The notes under the pieces: generated by a model | Told to the model about the DNA's origin: nothing | Seen by the model: the letters and a program-made list of their open reading frames with translations, nothing else | The model's database searches: none | DNA from: Geodermatophilus bullaregiensis | GTDB lineage: Bacteria; Actinomycetota; Actinomycetes; Mycobacteriales; Geodermatophilaceae | NCBI RefSeq assembly: GCF_016907675.1 | Contig: NZ_JAFBCJ010000001.1 | Coordinates: forward strand, 124,001 to 188,000 | Length of the DNA stretch: 64,000 nucleotides | Direction of reading: 5' to 3' | Program-made: the position numbers and the translations under genes | In this document: piece by piece, positions 28,847 to 37,349 of the stretch | Numbering within the stretch: the stretch's first letter is position 1 | Layout of the letters: each line of letters opens with the position of its first letter

Positions 28847-29710
28847 TCAGCCCGCCGGTGTCCCCGGAGCGCCGCCGGCCCGGTTGGCCCGTGCGGCCCG
28901 CTCGGCCCGGACCGCACCGCGCTCGGCCACCGGCTCGGCGCCGCCGGCCAGGGCCAGCCGCCGGTAGGAGTCGTAGGACAGCGTCTCGTAGACGGCGGCC
29001 AGCGCCTCGGCCCGCGCCCGGCGGGCGCCCGCGCTGGTCGCGCGCAGGTACAGCGCGGTGCGGACGGCGTGCTTGGTGAAGGTGACCTGCAGGGCCTGGC
29101 TGGACAGCCGCCCGCCCACCTGTGACCTGTAGCCGGGGCCCCGCCGCAGGGCGGGCAGCACCCATGGGCTCCCGGCCAGCGCCGGGAACCGGTTGCGCAC
29201 GGCCTCCCAGGCGTGCCAGGCGGAGAGGGCGCCCGGCACCGACCACTCGCCGTCGTCGGTGCGCACCAGCAGCCGGCGGGCCGTGGGGTGGACCTGCTCG
29301 CGGCGCAGGTCGCGGAAGGCGCCCACGGGAGCCGGCCACCGCAGGGCGATCGCGCACCAGACGACGGTGCGCAGGTGCTCGGGCTCCTCGCTGCGCACCT
29401 CGGTGAGCGGTCGCAGGTCCAGCGTCCGCGGGTCGGGCTCCGGTGTCGGCGGCACGGGCAGGGGCACGCCGCCGTAGCGGGCGACCTTGCTGTAGAGGGT
29501 GACGGTGGCGGGCTTCCAACCCCGCGCCGCGGCGACGTCGTCCATGCCGCCGGCAGCCAGCTCCTCGGGGCCGAGCCCCAGCTCCAGCGCGGCGTCGATC
29601 AGCCGTCGCCACTGGACGGCGTAACCCTCGGGGGGTTCCAGCCGCTGCCAGGCGCGCGCCGCCGGCGGTGACGGCATCTCGGGCAGGGGGTGCTGCCAAC
29701 TCCGGCTCAC
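28847..29710 (-). CDS. Degenerate tyrosine-recombinase-like protein (function uncertain)
   Basis: The 287-residue product is helical with no signal peptide. The N-terminal 110 residues could be a core-binding domain. Residues 115-250 have the rhythm of a phage-integrase catalytic domain: LRTVVWCAIALRWPAPVGAFRDLRREQV (an Arg where box I Arg is expected), a beta pair with DDGEWSVPG, SSQALQVTFTKHAVRTALYLRA (H-x-x-R like box II) and YETLSYDSYRRLALAGG near the expected nucleophile Tyr. The match is loose, and catalytic residues cannot be assigned with confidence. GTG 29710 follows TATGGT by six bases. Copy 4 of the dispersed motif fills the space upstream of that -10 box. It may be a domesticated or decayed recombinase, or a structural DNA-binding protein. 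Confidence 0.5.
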   Translation of the reverse strand: MSRSWQHPLPEMPSPPAARAWQRLEPPEGYAVQWRRLIDAALELGLGPEELAAGGMDDVAAARGWKPATVTLYSKVARYGGVPLPVPPTPEPDPRTLDLRPLTEVRSEEPEHLRTVVWCAIALRWPAPVGAFRDLRREQVHPTARRLLVRTDDGEWSVPGALSAWHAWEAVRNRFPALAGSPWVLPALRRGPGYRSQVGGRLSSQALQVTFTKHAVRTALYLRATSAGARRARAEALAAVYETLSYDSYRRLALAGGAEPVAERGAVRAERAARANRAGGAPGTPAG

Positions 29711-29721
29711 GGTCCCACCAT

Positions 29722-29738
29722 ACCGTTATCCCCAACTG
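29722..29738 (+). repeat. 17-base dispersed intergenic motif, copy 4
   Basis: Exact ACCGTTATCCCCAACTG in the gap between the divergent recombinase-like and carboxylate-amine ligase genes. On the minus strand it exactly fills the 17-base space between TTTGAT (-35-like) and TATGGT (-10). Confidence 0.85.
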
Positions 29739-29851
29739 AATCAAAGTTTTTTGACAACGTCCAAAGCGCCAAGAACAACGATGACGACCAACCGGGGCAC
29801 TGCGCACGCGCTCGCACTGCACCACCTCGGCTCCGCGACCACGATGTGCCG

Positions 29852-31018
29852 GTGCGCACGGTGGGGGTGGAGGAGGAGTTGCTGGTCGTCGACCCGTCGG
29901 GTGTGCCCGTGCCGCTGGGTCCCGAGGCCCTGGAGGTGGCCTCCCGCCGGGGCGAGGGGGAGACGCCCGCGGAACACGAGCGCGCCGAGCACGAGCGCGC
30001 CGGGCACGGGCGGGACGGCGGGTCGCCCGGTCACCTCGTGCCGGAGCTCAAGCAGCAGCAGCTGGAGCTGGGCACCCGCGTGTGCACCGACCTCGCCGAG
30101 GTCACCGGGGAGCTGCGGTACTGGCGGAGCCGGGCCGACGCGGCGGCGCAGGCCGTGGGCGCCCGGGTGGCGGCCCTGGCCAGCTCGCCGGTCGCCGTCG
30201 ACCCGGTGACCACGCCGGGGGAGCGGTACGCCCGGATGGCGGAGACCTTCGGCCTCACCGCCCTCGAGCAGCTGACCTGCGGCTGCCACGTGCACGTCTC
30301 GGTCGCCGACGACGAGGAGGGCGTCGCCGTCCTCGACCGCATCCGGGTCTGGCTGCCGGTGCTCACCGCGCTGACCGTCAACTCGCCGTTCTGGCTCGGC
30401 AGGGACAGCGGCTACGCCAGCTTCCGCTCCCAGTCGTGGAGCCACTGGCCCTCCTCGGGGGCCACGGAGCTGTTCGGGGACGCCGCGACCTACCACCGGG
30501 TGGTCGCCGACCTCGTCGCGACCCGGACGATCGTCGACGCCGGGATGGTCTACTTCGACGCCCGGCTGTCGCAGACCTGGCCGACCGTCGAGGTGCGCAC
30601 CGCCGACGTCTGCCTGCGCGTCGAGGACGCCGTCACGCACGCCGGGCTGGTCCGCGGGCTGGTGGAGACGGCCGCGCGCGAGTGGCGGGCCGGCACCCCG
30701 GCGCCGCGGGTGCGCAGCGAGCTGCTGCGGGTGGCCGCGTGGCGGGCCGGCCGGTCGGGCACCGCCGGCGAGCTGGTGCACCCGCGCACCGGCCGCCCGG
30801 CGCCGGCCGCCGACGTCGTCGCGGCGCTGCTGGAGCACCTGACGCCCGCGCTCAAGGCGACCGGCGACGCCGCGCGGGTGTCCGCGGGCGTGGGCGAGGT
30901 CCTGACCCGGGGGACCGGCGCGGACCTGCAGCGCCGGGTGCACCGCGACACCGCAGACCTGGCCGCCGTCGTCCGTGCCGCCGTGGCGGTGACGGCGGGG
31001 AGACAGCTCGGCGGGTGA
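29852..31018 (+). CDS. Carboxylate-amine ligase, glutamate-cysteine ligase type 2 (YbdK-like)
   Basis: The 388-residue enzyme belongs to the GCS2 family, which forms gamma-glutamyl bonds using ATP. RTVGVEEELLVVDPSG at the start carries the metal-binding Glu cluster. KQQQLELGTRVCTDLAEVTGELRYWR, LTCGCHVHVSV, FWLGRDSGYASFRSQSW and TVEVRTADVCLRVEDA are family landmarks. It could make gamma-glutamylcysteine or another gamma-glutamyl amide. GTG 29852 is chosen because the conserved segment begins directly after it; GTG 29846 is equally possible. The long in-frame extension up to 29690 is AT-rich and non-conserved and overlaps a repeat, so it is not coding. Confidence 0.86.
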   Translation: MRTVGVEEELLVVDPSGVPVPLGPEALEVASRRGEGETPAEHERAEHERAGHGRDGGSPGHLVPELKQQQLELGTRVCTDLAEVTGELRYWRSRADAAAQAVGARVAALASSPVAVDPVTTPGERYARMAETFGLTALEQLTCGCHVHVSVADDEEGVAVLDRIRVWLPVLTALTVNSPFWLGRDSGYASFRSQSWSHWPSSGATELFGDAATYHRVVADLVATRTIVDAGMVYFDARLSQTWPTVEVRTADVCLRVEDAVTHAGLVRGLVETAAREWRAGTPAPRVRSELLRVAAWRAGRSGTAGELVHPRTGRPAPAADVVAALLEHLTPALKATGDAARVSAGVGEVLTRGTGADLQRRVHRDTADLAAVVRAAVAVTAGRQLGG

Positions 31019-31047
31019 CCGGCACCCCTGCCGGTTATCGTCCGGCC

Positions 31048-31917
31048 ATGTACACCGCGAGCTGGCGTGACGTCGTCCGGGGCGACCTGTTCGGTCGCTC
31101 CACCGACCCGCGGGACCGGCCCTACCGGTTCGTCATCCGGCTGGCGCTGGTGGTCTTCCGGCTGCTGGGGCTGCGCTTCGACGTCCGGGGCGCCGAGCAC
31201 GTCCCGGCCTCCGGCGGCGCGGTCATCTGCAGCAACCACGTGAGCTACCTCGACTTCACCTTCCTCGGGCTGGCCGCCCTACCGCAGCACCGCCTGGTGC
31301 GCTTCATGGCCAAGGCCTCGGTGTTCGGCCACTGGTTCGCCGGGCCGTTCATGCGGGCGATGCAGCACATCCCGGTCGACCGCAAGGCCGGCGCCGCGGC
31401 GTTCGACGCCGCCGTCCGCGCGCTCAAGGACGGCCAGCTCGTCGGGGTGTTCCCCGAGGCGACCATCAGCCAGAGCTTCACCGTCAAGAGCCTCAAGGCC
31501 GGCGCGGCCCGGATGGCCATCGACGCCGGCGTGCCGGTCATCCCGGCCGCGGTCTGGGGCGGGCACCGGGTGGCCACCAAGAAGCACCCGGTCGACCTCA
31601 CGCGGGGCAGGGCGGTCACCGTGCTGCTCGGCGAGCCGATCACGCCCGAGCCGGGGGAGCGGCCCGCGGCGCTGCTGGCCCGCACCCGCACCGTCATGGA
31701 GGCCCTGCTCGACGAGGCCCAGCGCACCTATCCGCAACAGCCGGCCGGCCCGGAGGACCTGTGGTGGCTGCCGGTGCACCTGGGCGGCACGGCGCCCACG
31801 CTGGAGGAGGCCGACGCCCGCGACCGGGCCGACGCCGCCGGTCACCGCACCAGGGCGCGCACCTCCCGCCGCGCGCGGCTGCGCGCCCGCCTCGGCCGCG
31901 CGCGCCGCCGGGGCTGA
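31048..31917 (+). CDS. 1-acyl-sn-glycerol-3-phosphate acyltransferase (PlsC family)
   Basis: The 289-residue membrane-associated enzyme has an N-terminal hydrophobic segment (RFVIRLALVVFRLLGLRF), then the acyltransferase block I NHVSYLDFTFLG (H-x4-D catalytic pair near residue 74). Block III VGVFPEATISQSF and block IV GVPVIPAAVWG follow. It would acylate lysophosphatidic acid or a related lipid in phospholipid synthesis. The C-terminal 40 residues are basic and disordered. ATG 31048 lies six bases after TATCGT, so a leaderless message is likely. It follows the ligase gene by 29 bases and converges with a GNAT gene. Confidence 0.9.
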   Translation: MYTASWRDVVRGDLFGRSTDPRDRPYRFVIRLALVVFRLLGLRFDVRGAEHVPASGGAVICSNHVSYLDFTFLGLAALPQHRLVRFMAKASVFGHWFAGPFMRAMQHIPVDRKAGAAAFDAAVRALKDGQLVGVFPEATISQSFTVKSLKAGAARMAIDAGVPVIPAAVWGGHRVATKKHPVDLTRGRAVTVLLGEPITPEPGERPAALLARTRTVMEALLDEAQRTYPQQPAGPEDLWWLPVHLGGTAPTLEEADARDRADAAGHRTRARTSRRARLRARLGRARRRG

Positions 31918-31923
31918 GCCCGG

Positions 31924-32451
31924 CTACTCGACCACCGGCGGGGCCATGAGCCGGAAGGCCTCGAGCTCGACGTCGTACCAGCGGCGCATCCGCCCCAGGG
32001 GCACCATGCCCAGCCGCCGGCAGACCGCCAGGGACGGCTCGTTGCCGGGCCGGACCACGGCGTAGACCTCGGGCAGACCGGCGCCGAAGGCCTCCTCGAC
32101 CACCGCGCGCGCCGCCTCGGTGGCGTACCCGTGCCCCCAGCTGTCGGGGTGCAGGTGCCAGCCGACCTCCACCTCGCCGACACCGCCGGGCAGCGGCCGC
32201 AACAGCACCGTGCCGGCCACCACCGGCGCGGGACCACGGACCTCGATCGCCCAGCAGCCGCAGTACGGGTGGGTGCGGGGGATCTGCGCCCACCGGGCCA
32301 CCAGCTCCGCCGGCCCCACCGTCGGCGGCCCGCCGAGCCAACGGGTGACCTCCTCGCGGCCGTAGGTGTCGGCCAGCCGCGCCAGGTCGTCGCGGCCGGT
32401 GGTCCACGGGCGCAGCCGCAGCCGCGGGGTGAGCAGCTCCCCGACCGGCAC
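31924..32451 (-). CDS. GNAT-family N-acetyltransferase (RimJ-like)
   Basis: The 175-residue protein has the RimJ/RimL-type plan: LLTPRLRLRPWTTGRDDLARLADTYG at the N-terminus, IEVRGPAPVVAGTVLLRPLPGGVGEVEVGWHLHPDSWGHGYATEAARAVVEEAF with the W-G-x-G-Y-A-x-E acetyl-CoA loop, and YAVVRPGNEPSLAVCRRLGM for the late strand. Such enzymes acetylate protein N-termini or small amines; the substrate is not deducible. The start is GTG 32451 with AGGAG nearby. It stands alone, converging with the acyltransferase gene and diverging from the amidohydrolase gene. Confidence 0.87.
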   Translation of the reverse strand: MPVGELLTPRLRLRPWTTGRDDLARLADTYGREEVTRWLGGPPTVGPAELVARWAQIPRTHPYCGCWAIEVRGPAPVVAGTVLLRPLPGGVGEVEVGWHLHPDSWGHGYATEAARAVVEEAFGAGLPEVYAVVRPGNEPSLAVCRRLGMVPLGRMRRWYDVELEAFRLMAPPVVE

Positions 32452-32517
32452 CGCTCCTGCCTACCGCCGGGGCCCCGGCCCGGCCACCCGGGCACGGCGG
32501 GACGTGCGCCCACGGTC

Positions 32518-34068
32518 ATGCTCGGCGGCATGCACCCCGACGGCACCCACCCCGGCGCTCCGGACCTGCTGCTCTCCGACGTCACCGTCGGCGACCGTCC
32601 CGGCCGTGCGGTGCACGTCGTCGGCGGGCGGATCGCCTGGCTGGGCGACGCCGGGGACGCCCCGCGCGCCGGGCGCGTGCTGGCGGGGGAGGGCGCGCTG
32701 CTCACCCCGGCCTTCGTGGACGCCCACGTGCACGCGACGGCGACCGGGCTGGCACTCACCGGCCTCGACCTCCACTCGAGGTCGAGCCTCGCCGCTGCGG
32801 TCGCGGCGGTCGCGGAGGCGGCACGGACCGCGCCGGGGATCCTGCTCGGCACCGGGTGGGACGAGACCGGCTGGCCCGAGGGCCGCGGGCCGACCCGGGC
32901 CGACCTCGACGCCGTCGTCGGCGACCGGCCGGCCTACCTCGCCCGCGTGGACGTGCACTCGGCCACGGTGTCGACGGCGTTGCTGGACCTCGTCCCGGGC
33001 GTGCGGGAGCTGCCCGGCTTCTCGCCCGACGGGCAGCTGCGCCTCGACGCCCACCACGCCGCCCGGCAGGCCGCCTACGGCGCCGTGACCGCGGCCCAGC
33101 GCGCGGCCGCCCAGGCCGCGACCCTGGCCGAGGCGGCGCGCCTGGGCATCGGCAGCCTGCACGAGATGGCCGGGCCGGAGGTGTCCGGGGCCGAGGACCT
33201 GCGCGCCCTGCTGGTGCTGGCCCGCGAGCGCCCCGGGCCCCGGGTGACCGGCTACTGGGGGGAGCTGGCCGAGCGCGGCGGACTGGACCTGGTGCGCCAG
33301 CTCGGCCTGGCCGGCGCCGGGGGCGACCTGTTCTGCGACGGCGCCCTCGGGTCGCACACCGCGGCGCTGAGCAGTCCCTACCGCGACCGTCCCGAGACGG
33401 CCGGCGCGCTGCGCTTCGACACCGCCCAGCTCGTCGACCACGTGCGGGCGTGCACCGCGGCGGGGATCCAGGCCGGGTTCCACTGCATCGGCGACGCCGC
33501 GGTGGGCCAGGTGCTCGACGCGGTCGGGATCGTCGTCGAGGAGCTCGGCGTGGCCGCGGTGCGCGCCTGCCGGCACCGGCTCGAGCACGTGGAGATGGCC
33601 GCGCCGGACGCCGTCGGGCGGATGCGCGCGTGGGGGGTGGTGGCCAGCGTGCAGCCGGCCTTCGACGCCGCGTGGGGCGGGGACGCCGGGATGTACGCCG
33701 AGCGGCTGGGGGTGGAGCGCGCGCTGGGGACCAACCCGTTCGCCGACCTCGCCGACGCCGGGGTCGCGCTCGCGCTGGGCAGCGACGCCCCGGTGACCCC
33801 GATGGACCCGTGGGGCGGGGTGCACGCCGCCGTCGACCACCACACGCCCGGCGCCGGCCTGCGGCCCTACGACGCCTTCGACGCCGCCACCCACGGCGGC
33901 TGGCACGCCGTCCGGGCGGAGACCGCGGCCGGGCCGCTGTCGGTCGGCGCGCCGGCCGACCTGGCGCTGTGGGCCACCGACGCCACGCTGTCCGGGGTGC
34001 TCGACCGCCGGGAGCGGCCCGCCTGCCGGTCGCTGGTCGTGGCCGGGAAGCGGTTGCAGCCGCTGTAG
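32518..34068 (+). CDS. Amidohydrolase family protein (YtcJ-like, Amidohydro_3)
   Basis: The 516-residue enzyme has the long-chain amidohydrolase plan. An N-terminal beta domain leads to TPAFVDAHVHATATG (metal His-X-His near residue 72). Then come LLGTGWDETGWPEGRGPTRADLDAVVGDRPAYLARVDVHSA, typical of the YtcJ group, FHCIGDAAV and HRLEHVEMA (metal His), and LGSDAPVTPMDPWGGVHAAV with the catalytic Asp. Relatives hydrolyse N-acyl or cyclic amide bonds. No signal peptide is seen. ATG 32518 or 32530 may be used; neither has a strong Shine-Dalgarno sequence. A small GC-rich palindrome follows the stop at 34069. Confidence 0.87.
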   Translation: MLGGMHPDGTHPGAPDLLLSDVTVGDRPGRAVHVVGGRIAWLGDAGDAPRAGRVLAGEGALLTPAFVDAHVHATATGLALTGLDLHSRSSLAAAVAAVAEAARTAPGILLGTGWDETGWPEGRGPTRADLDAVVGDRPAYLARVDVHSATVSTALLDLVPGVRELPGFSPDGQLRLDAHHAARQAAYGAVTAAQRAAAQAATLAEAARLGIGSLHEMAGPEVSGAEDLRALLVLARERPGPRVTGYWGELAERGGLDLVRQLGLAGAGGDLFCDGALGSHTAALSSPYRDRPETAGALRFDTAQLVDHVRACTAAGIQAGFHCIGDAAVGQVLDAVGIVVEELGVAAVRACRHRLEHVEMAAPDAVGRMRAWGVVASVQPAFDAAWGGDAGMYAERLGVERALGTNPFADLADAGVALALGSDAPVTPMDPWGGVHAAVDHHTPGAGLRPYDAFDAATHGGWHAVRAETAAGPLSVGAPADLALWATDATLSGVLDRRERPACRSLVVAGKRLQPL

Positions 34069-34253
34069 CCGGCCGCCCGGCCGGGTGCGGTCACCGCACG
34101 GGCGGGCGACCCGGCCGGTCGGGAGCCCGGACCGGACCGGCGGGGTGGGATGCTGGTCGGCGGGCCACGCGGTGGTCCGCAGCCGCCGGGGAGGCGGGTG
34201 CCAGCCGGACGCCCGGGCGCTGCCCGCGGCCCGACGTCGCGGGGAGGCCAGTG

Positions 34254-35900
34254 GTGCGCGCGCCCGCCGTCCCGGCCGCCCGCCGTCCGGGCACCGGCGC
34301 CTCCGCGGTGCCGCAGGGCACCCGACCGCGCCGGCGGCTGCCCTGGCGCACCGCGCTGGCCGCGGCCGGGGGCCTGCTCCTGCTGCTGGCCTTTCCCGGC
34401 TACTCCCTCACCCTGATGGCCGTGCCGGGGACGGCGGCGCTCGCGCTGGCGGTGCACGGGCAGCGGGCACGGGCCGGCGCCTGGCTGGGCCTGGTGTTCG
34501 GGCTGGCCTTCTTCGTGCCGCTGCTGTCGTGGAGCGGCGTCTACGTCGGCGCGTTCCCGTGGCTGGCGCTCGCCGTGTCGCAGGCGGCCTTCTCGGCCCT
34601 GCTGGGCGCGGCGACGGCGGCCACCTCCCGGCTGCCGCTGTGGCCGCTGTGGACCGCGGCGCTGTGGGTGGCCGACGAGGCGCTGCGCGGGCGCGTGCCG
34701 TTCGGCGGCTTCCCCTGGGGCCGGCTCGGGTTCAGCCAGACCGACGGCCCCTTCCTCGCCCTCGCCGCCTACGGCGGGGTGCCGCTGGTCGGTTTCGCCG
34801 TCGCCCTGACCGGTGCACTGCTGGCCGCCGCGGTGCTCGCCGTGACCCGTGCCCGCCGGGCGGCCGCCGGCGCGCCGGCCGGTCGCGGCCGGGCGCTGCG
34901 CGCGGTGGCGGCCGCGGGCGCCGGAGTGCTCGCCGTCCCCCTGGTCGCGGCCCTGGCCTGGCTGCCGCTACCCGGCTCCTCGCTCGCCGGCGGCGGCCCG
35001 ACGGTCACCGTCGCCGTCGTCCAGGGCGACGTCCCGGAGGCGGGACTGGAGTTCAACGCCCGGCGCCGGGCGGTCCTCGACAACCACGTGCAGCGCACCC
35101 TCGAGCTGGCCGCGGCCGTCGCCGCGGGGGAGGAGGAGCAGCCCGACCTCGTGGTGTGGCCGGAGAACAGCTCCGACATCGACCCCTACGTCAACGCCGA
35201 CGCCGCCCGGCAGATCAGCCGCGCGGCCGAGGCGGTCGCCGCCCCGGTCCTCGTGGGCGCCGTCCTCGACGGGCCGGGCCGGTTCATCAGCAACACCGCC
35301 ATCGTGTGGGACCCCGAGACCGGCCCGGGCGACACCTACGTCAAGCGCCACCCCGTGCCCCTGGCCGAGTACGTGCCGGCGCGGGACTTCTTCCGCCTCT
35401 TCAGCGACAAGGTCGACCTCGTGCGCCGCGACTTCACCGCGGGCACCGAGGTCGGGGTGCTCGACGTGGGCGGCGCCCGGGTGGGCGACGTCATCTGCTT
35501 CGAGGTGGTGTACGACTCCCTCGTCCGCGACACCGTGCAGGCCGGCGCCGGCATGCTCGTCGTCCAGACGAACAACGCCACCTTCGGCTTCACCGACGAG
35601 AGCGCGCAGCAGGTGGCCGCCGCGCAGGTGCGGGCGGTGGAGACCGGCCGGTCGGTCGCCCTCGCCTCCACCAGCGGCATCTCCGCGGTGATCGCACCCG
35701 ACGGGTCGCTGGCCCGGCAGTCGGAGTTGTTCACCCCGGCGGTGTTCGTCGAGCGGATCGCCCAGCGGGAGGCGACGACGCTCGCCACGCGGGTGGGCGC
35801 CGCCCCGGAGTGGGCGCTGACCGCCCTGGGTGCCGGCGCGGTGCTGGCCGTCGCCGCCCCGGCGCTGCGCCGCCGGGTGCCGGCGGGGTCCCCTCGGTGA
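34254..35900 (+). CDS. lnt: Apolipoprotein N-acyltransferase Lnt
   Basis: Lnt adds the third acyl chain to the N-terminal cysteine of lipoproteins in the cytoplasmic membrane. The 548-residue product has about seven N-terminal membrane helices including [31 protein letters not shown], then an extracytoplasmic nitrilase-like domain. Its triad is visible: Glu in VVWPENSSD (near 302), Lys in VKRHPVPLAEYVP (near 362) and Cys in GDVICFEVVYD (near 414). A last helix closes the chain. GTG 34254 is six bases after GGGGAGG; GTG 34251 is possible. The stop overlaps the ppm start (GTGA). In M. tuberculosis the two activities are one protein. Confidence 0.93.
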   Translation: MRAPAVPAARRPGTGASAVPQGTRPRRRLPWRTALAAAGGLLLLLAFPGYSLTLMAVPGTAALALAVHGQRARAGAWLGLVFGLAFFVPLLSWSGVYVGAFPWLALAVSQAAFSALLGAATAATSRLPLWPLWTAALWVADEALRGRVPFGGFPWGRLGFSQTDGPFLALAAYGGVPLVGFAVALTGALLAAAVLAVTRARRAAAGAPAGRGRALRAVAAAGAGVLAVPLVAALAWLPLPGSSLAGGGPTVTVAVVQGDVPEAGLEFNARRRAVLDNHVQRTLELAAAVAAGEEEQPDLVVWPENSSDIDPYVNADAARQISRAAEAVAAPVLVGAVLDGPGRFISNTAIVWDPETGPGDTYVKRHPVPLAEYVPARDFFRLFSDKVDLVRRDFTAGTEVGVLDVGGARVGDVICFEVVYDSLVRDTVQAGAGMLVVQTNNATFGFTDESAQQVAAAQVRAVETGRSVALASTSGISAVIAPDGSLARQSELFTPAVFVERIAQREATTLATRVGAAPEWALTALGAGAVLAVAAPALRRRVPAGSPR

Positions 35901-36691
35901 CGGCGGCAGCGCGCGTCCTCGTCGTCGTCCCGACCTACGACGAGGTCGAGAACCTCGAGCCGATCCTCGACCGGCTGCACGCCGCCGTCCCGGAGGCGCA
36001 CGCACTCGTCGTCGACGACGGTTCGCCCGACGGCACCGGCGAGCTCGCCGAGCAGCTGGCCGCGGCGGACGCCCGGGTGCACGTGCTGCGGCGCACGGAG
36101 AAGTCCGGCCTGGGGCCGGCCTACGTCGCCGGGTTCCGGTGGGGCCGCGCGCACGGCTACGAGGTGCTGGTGGAGATGGACGCCGACGGCTCGCACCACC
36201 CCGAGCAGCTGCCGCTGCTGCTGGCCGCCCTCGCCGACGCCGACCTGGTGCTGGGGTCGCGCTGGGTGCCCGGCGGCCGGGTGGAGGACTGGCCGCGCCG
36301 GCGGCTGCTGCTGTCGCGGGTGGGCAACCGCTACACCCGCTGGGCGCTGCGGCTGCCGCTGGCCGACGCCACCGGGGGGTTCCGGGCCGTCCGCGGCGAC
36401 CTGGTCGACCGGCTGCCCTTCGACGAGGTGGCCAGCCAGGGGTACTGCTTCCAGGTCGACTGCGCCTGGCGCGCCTGGCGGTCGGGCGCCCGCGTGGTGG
36501 AGGTGCCGATCACCTTCACCGAGCGGGCCCACGGCAGGAGCAAGATGACCGCCTCGATCGTTGAAGAGGCGTTGGTACGGGTCACGTGGTGGGGCCTGCA
36601 GGACCGGCTGGCCGACCGGCTGCCGGGCCGGGTCCCCCGCGCCGTACCGGGACGGGTCCGCGACGGCGGACGGTCCAGCGCGGTCCGGTAG
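35897..36691 (+). CDS. ppm: Polyprenol monophosphomannose synthase (GT2, Ppm1 catalytic domain)
   Basis: The 264-residue glycosyltransferase transfers mannose from GDP-mannose to polyprenyl phosphate on the inner face of the membrane, supplying lipoarabinomannan synthesis and protein mannosylation. The GT2 fold is evident: VLVVVPTYDEVENLEPIL, ALVVDDGSPDGTGELAE (nucleotide-binding Asp), VEMDADGSHHPEQLPLLL (DxD-type motif) and GSRWVPGG. The acceptor-side ATGGFRAVRGD and PITFTERAHGRSKM follow. GTG 35897 overlaps the lnt stop, so the two are translationally coupled. The C-terminal 35 residues are basic and Arg-rich. Confidence 0.93.
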   Translation: MTAAARVLVVVPTYDEVENLEPILDRLHAAVPEAHALVVDDGSPDGTGELAEQLAAADARVHVLRRTEKSGLGPAYVAGFRWGRAHGYEVLVEMDADGSHHPEQLPLLLAALADADLVLGSRWVPGGRVEDWPRRRLLLSRVGNRYTRWALRLPLADATGGFRAVRGDLVDRLPFDEVASQGYCFQVDCAWRAWRSGARVVEVPITFTERAHGRSKMTASIVEEALVRVTWWGLQDRLADRLPGRVPRAVPGRVRDGGRSSAVR

Positions 36692-36732
36692 GCGGACCCG
36701 GGCCGTCCGCGCGAGCGGGTCGAGGGAGAGTC

Positions 36733-37251
36733 GTGGGACACCGCGTTCGGGTCCTGGCGGGGCTGTGGGCCCTCGCCGAGGTCGTCGTCGTCATCCTGGT
36801 CGCCGCGTGGATCGGGGTGGGTTGGACGCTGCTGGCGGCGCTGGCCACCACGGTGCTGGGCTGGGTGCTGCTGGCCCGCCAGCTGAAGGGCCTGGCTGCC
36901 CTCCGCCCCGCGCCGGCCCGCGGCGGGTCGTTGCGGCGAGGCCGGACGGTCGGGGACGCCGGCCTGGTCGCCGCCGGCGGCGCGCTGATGGTGCTGCCGG
37001 GCTTCCTGGGCGACGTCGTCGGGCTGCTGTGCCTGCTGCCGCCCACCCGGCCGCTGGTGCGGGCCGCCGTGACGCGCGGGCTGAGCGCCGGCCTGGCCGC
37101 CCGGCTCGGGGTGGCCGGCCCGGTGCGGGTCCGCAGCACCCGCGTGCCCGGCTCCCCGCGGGCGTCGGGGGCGACGTCGACCCGGGTGATCGAGGGCGAG
37201 GTCGCCGGCGAGGTGCTGGACGCGCAGCCCGGGCACGCCGCCCGTCCCTGA
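36733..37251 (+). CDS. fxsA: FxsA family membrane protein
   Basis: The 172-residue protein has the FxsA plan: two N-terminal membrane helices (LAGLWALAEVVVVILVAAWIGVGWTLLAALATTVLGWVLL), a cytosolic loop, and a third and fourth hydrophobic segment (DAGLVAAGGALMVLPGFLGDVVGLLCLLPPTRPLV), with the G-x-L-M-V-L-P-G-F motif typical of the family. The Escherichia coli namesake affects exclusion of phage T7 by F plasmids; the role here is unknown. The start codon is GTG 36733. It follows ppm by 41 bases, and M. tuberculosis keeps fxsA close to ppm1 and rbpA as well. A long hairpin follows the stop. Confidence 0.88.
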   Translation: MGHRVRVLAGLWALAEVVVVILVAAWIGVGWTLLAALATTVLGWVLLARQLKGLAALRPAPARGGSLRRGRTVGDAGLVAAGGALMVLPGFLGDVVGLLCLLPPTRPLVRAAVTRGLSAGLAARLGVAGPVRVRSTRVPGSPRASGATSTRVIEGEVAGEVLDAQPGHAARP

Positions 37252-37290
37252 CGGCCGGCCGCCCGCACCGGCCCGGCGGGGGAGCCCCAG

Positions 37291-37338
37291 GACGCGGAAC
37301 GGCCCCGGTGGGGGATCCCACCGGGGCCGTTCCGCGTC
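37291..37338. terminator. Bidirectional terminator between fxsA and rbpA
   Basis: A perfect 22-base-pair stem (37291-37312 with 37317-37338) and a GGAT loop lie between the two convergent stop codons. It ends in CTT on the plus strand. This is the longest perfect terminator-like hairpin I found in the window. Confidence 0.85.
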
Positions 37339-37349
37339 TTGCGGGGAGC

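Noticed and set aside
29690-29851. An N-terminal extension of the carboxylate-amine ligase from ATG 29690
   Set aside because: It overlaps the divergent promoter and a dispersed-motif copy, is AT-rich, and the conserved protein begins exactly at the downstream GTG codons.
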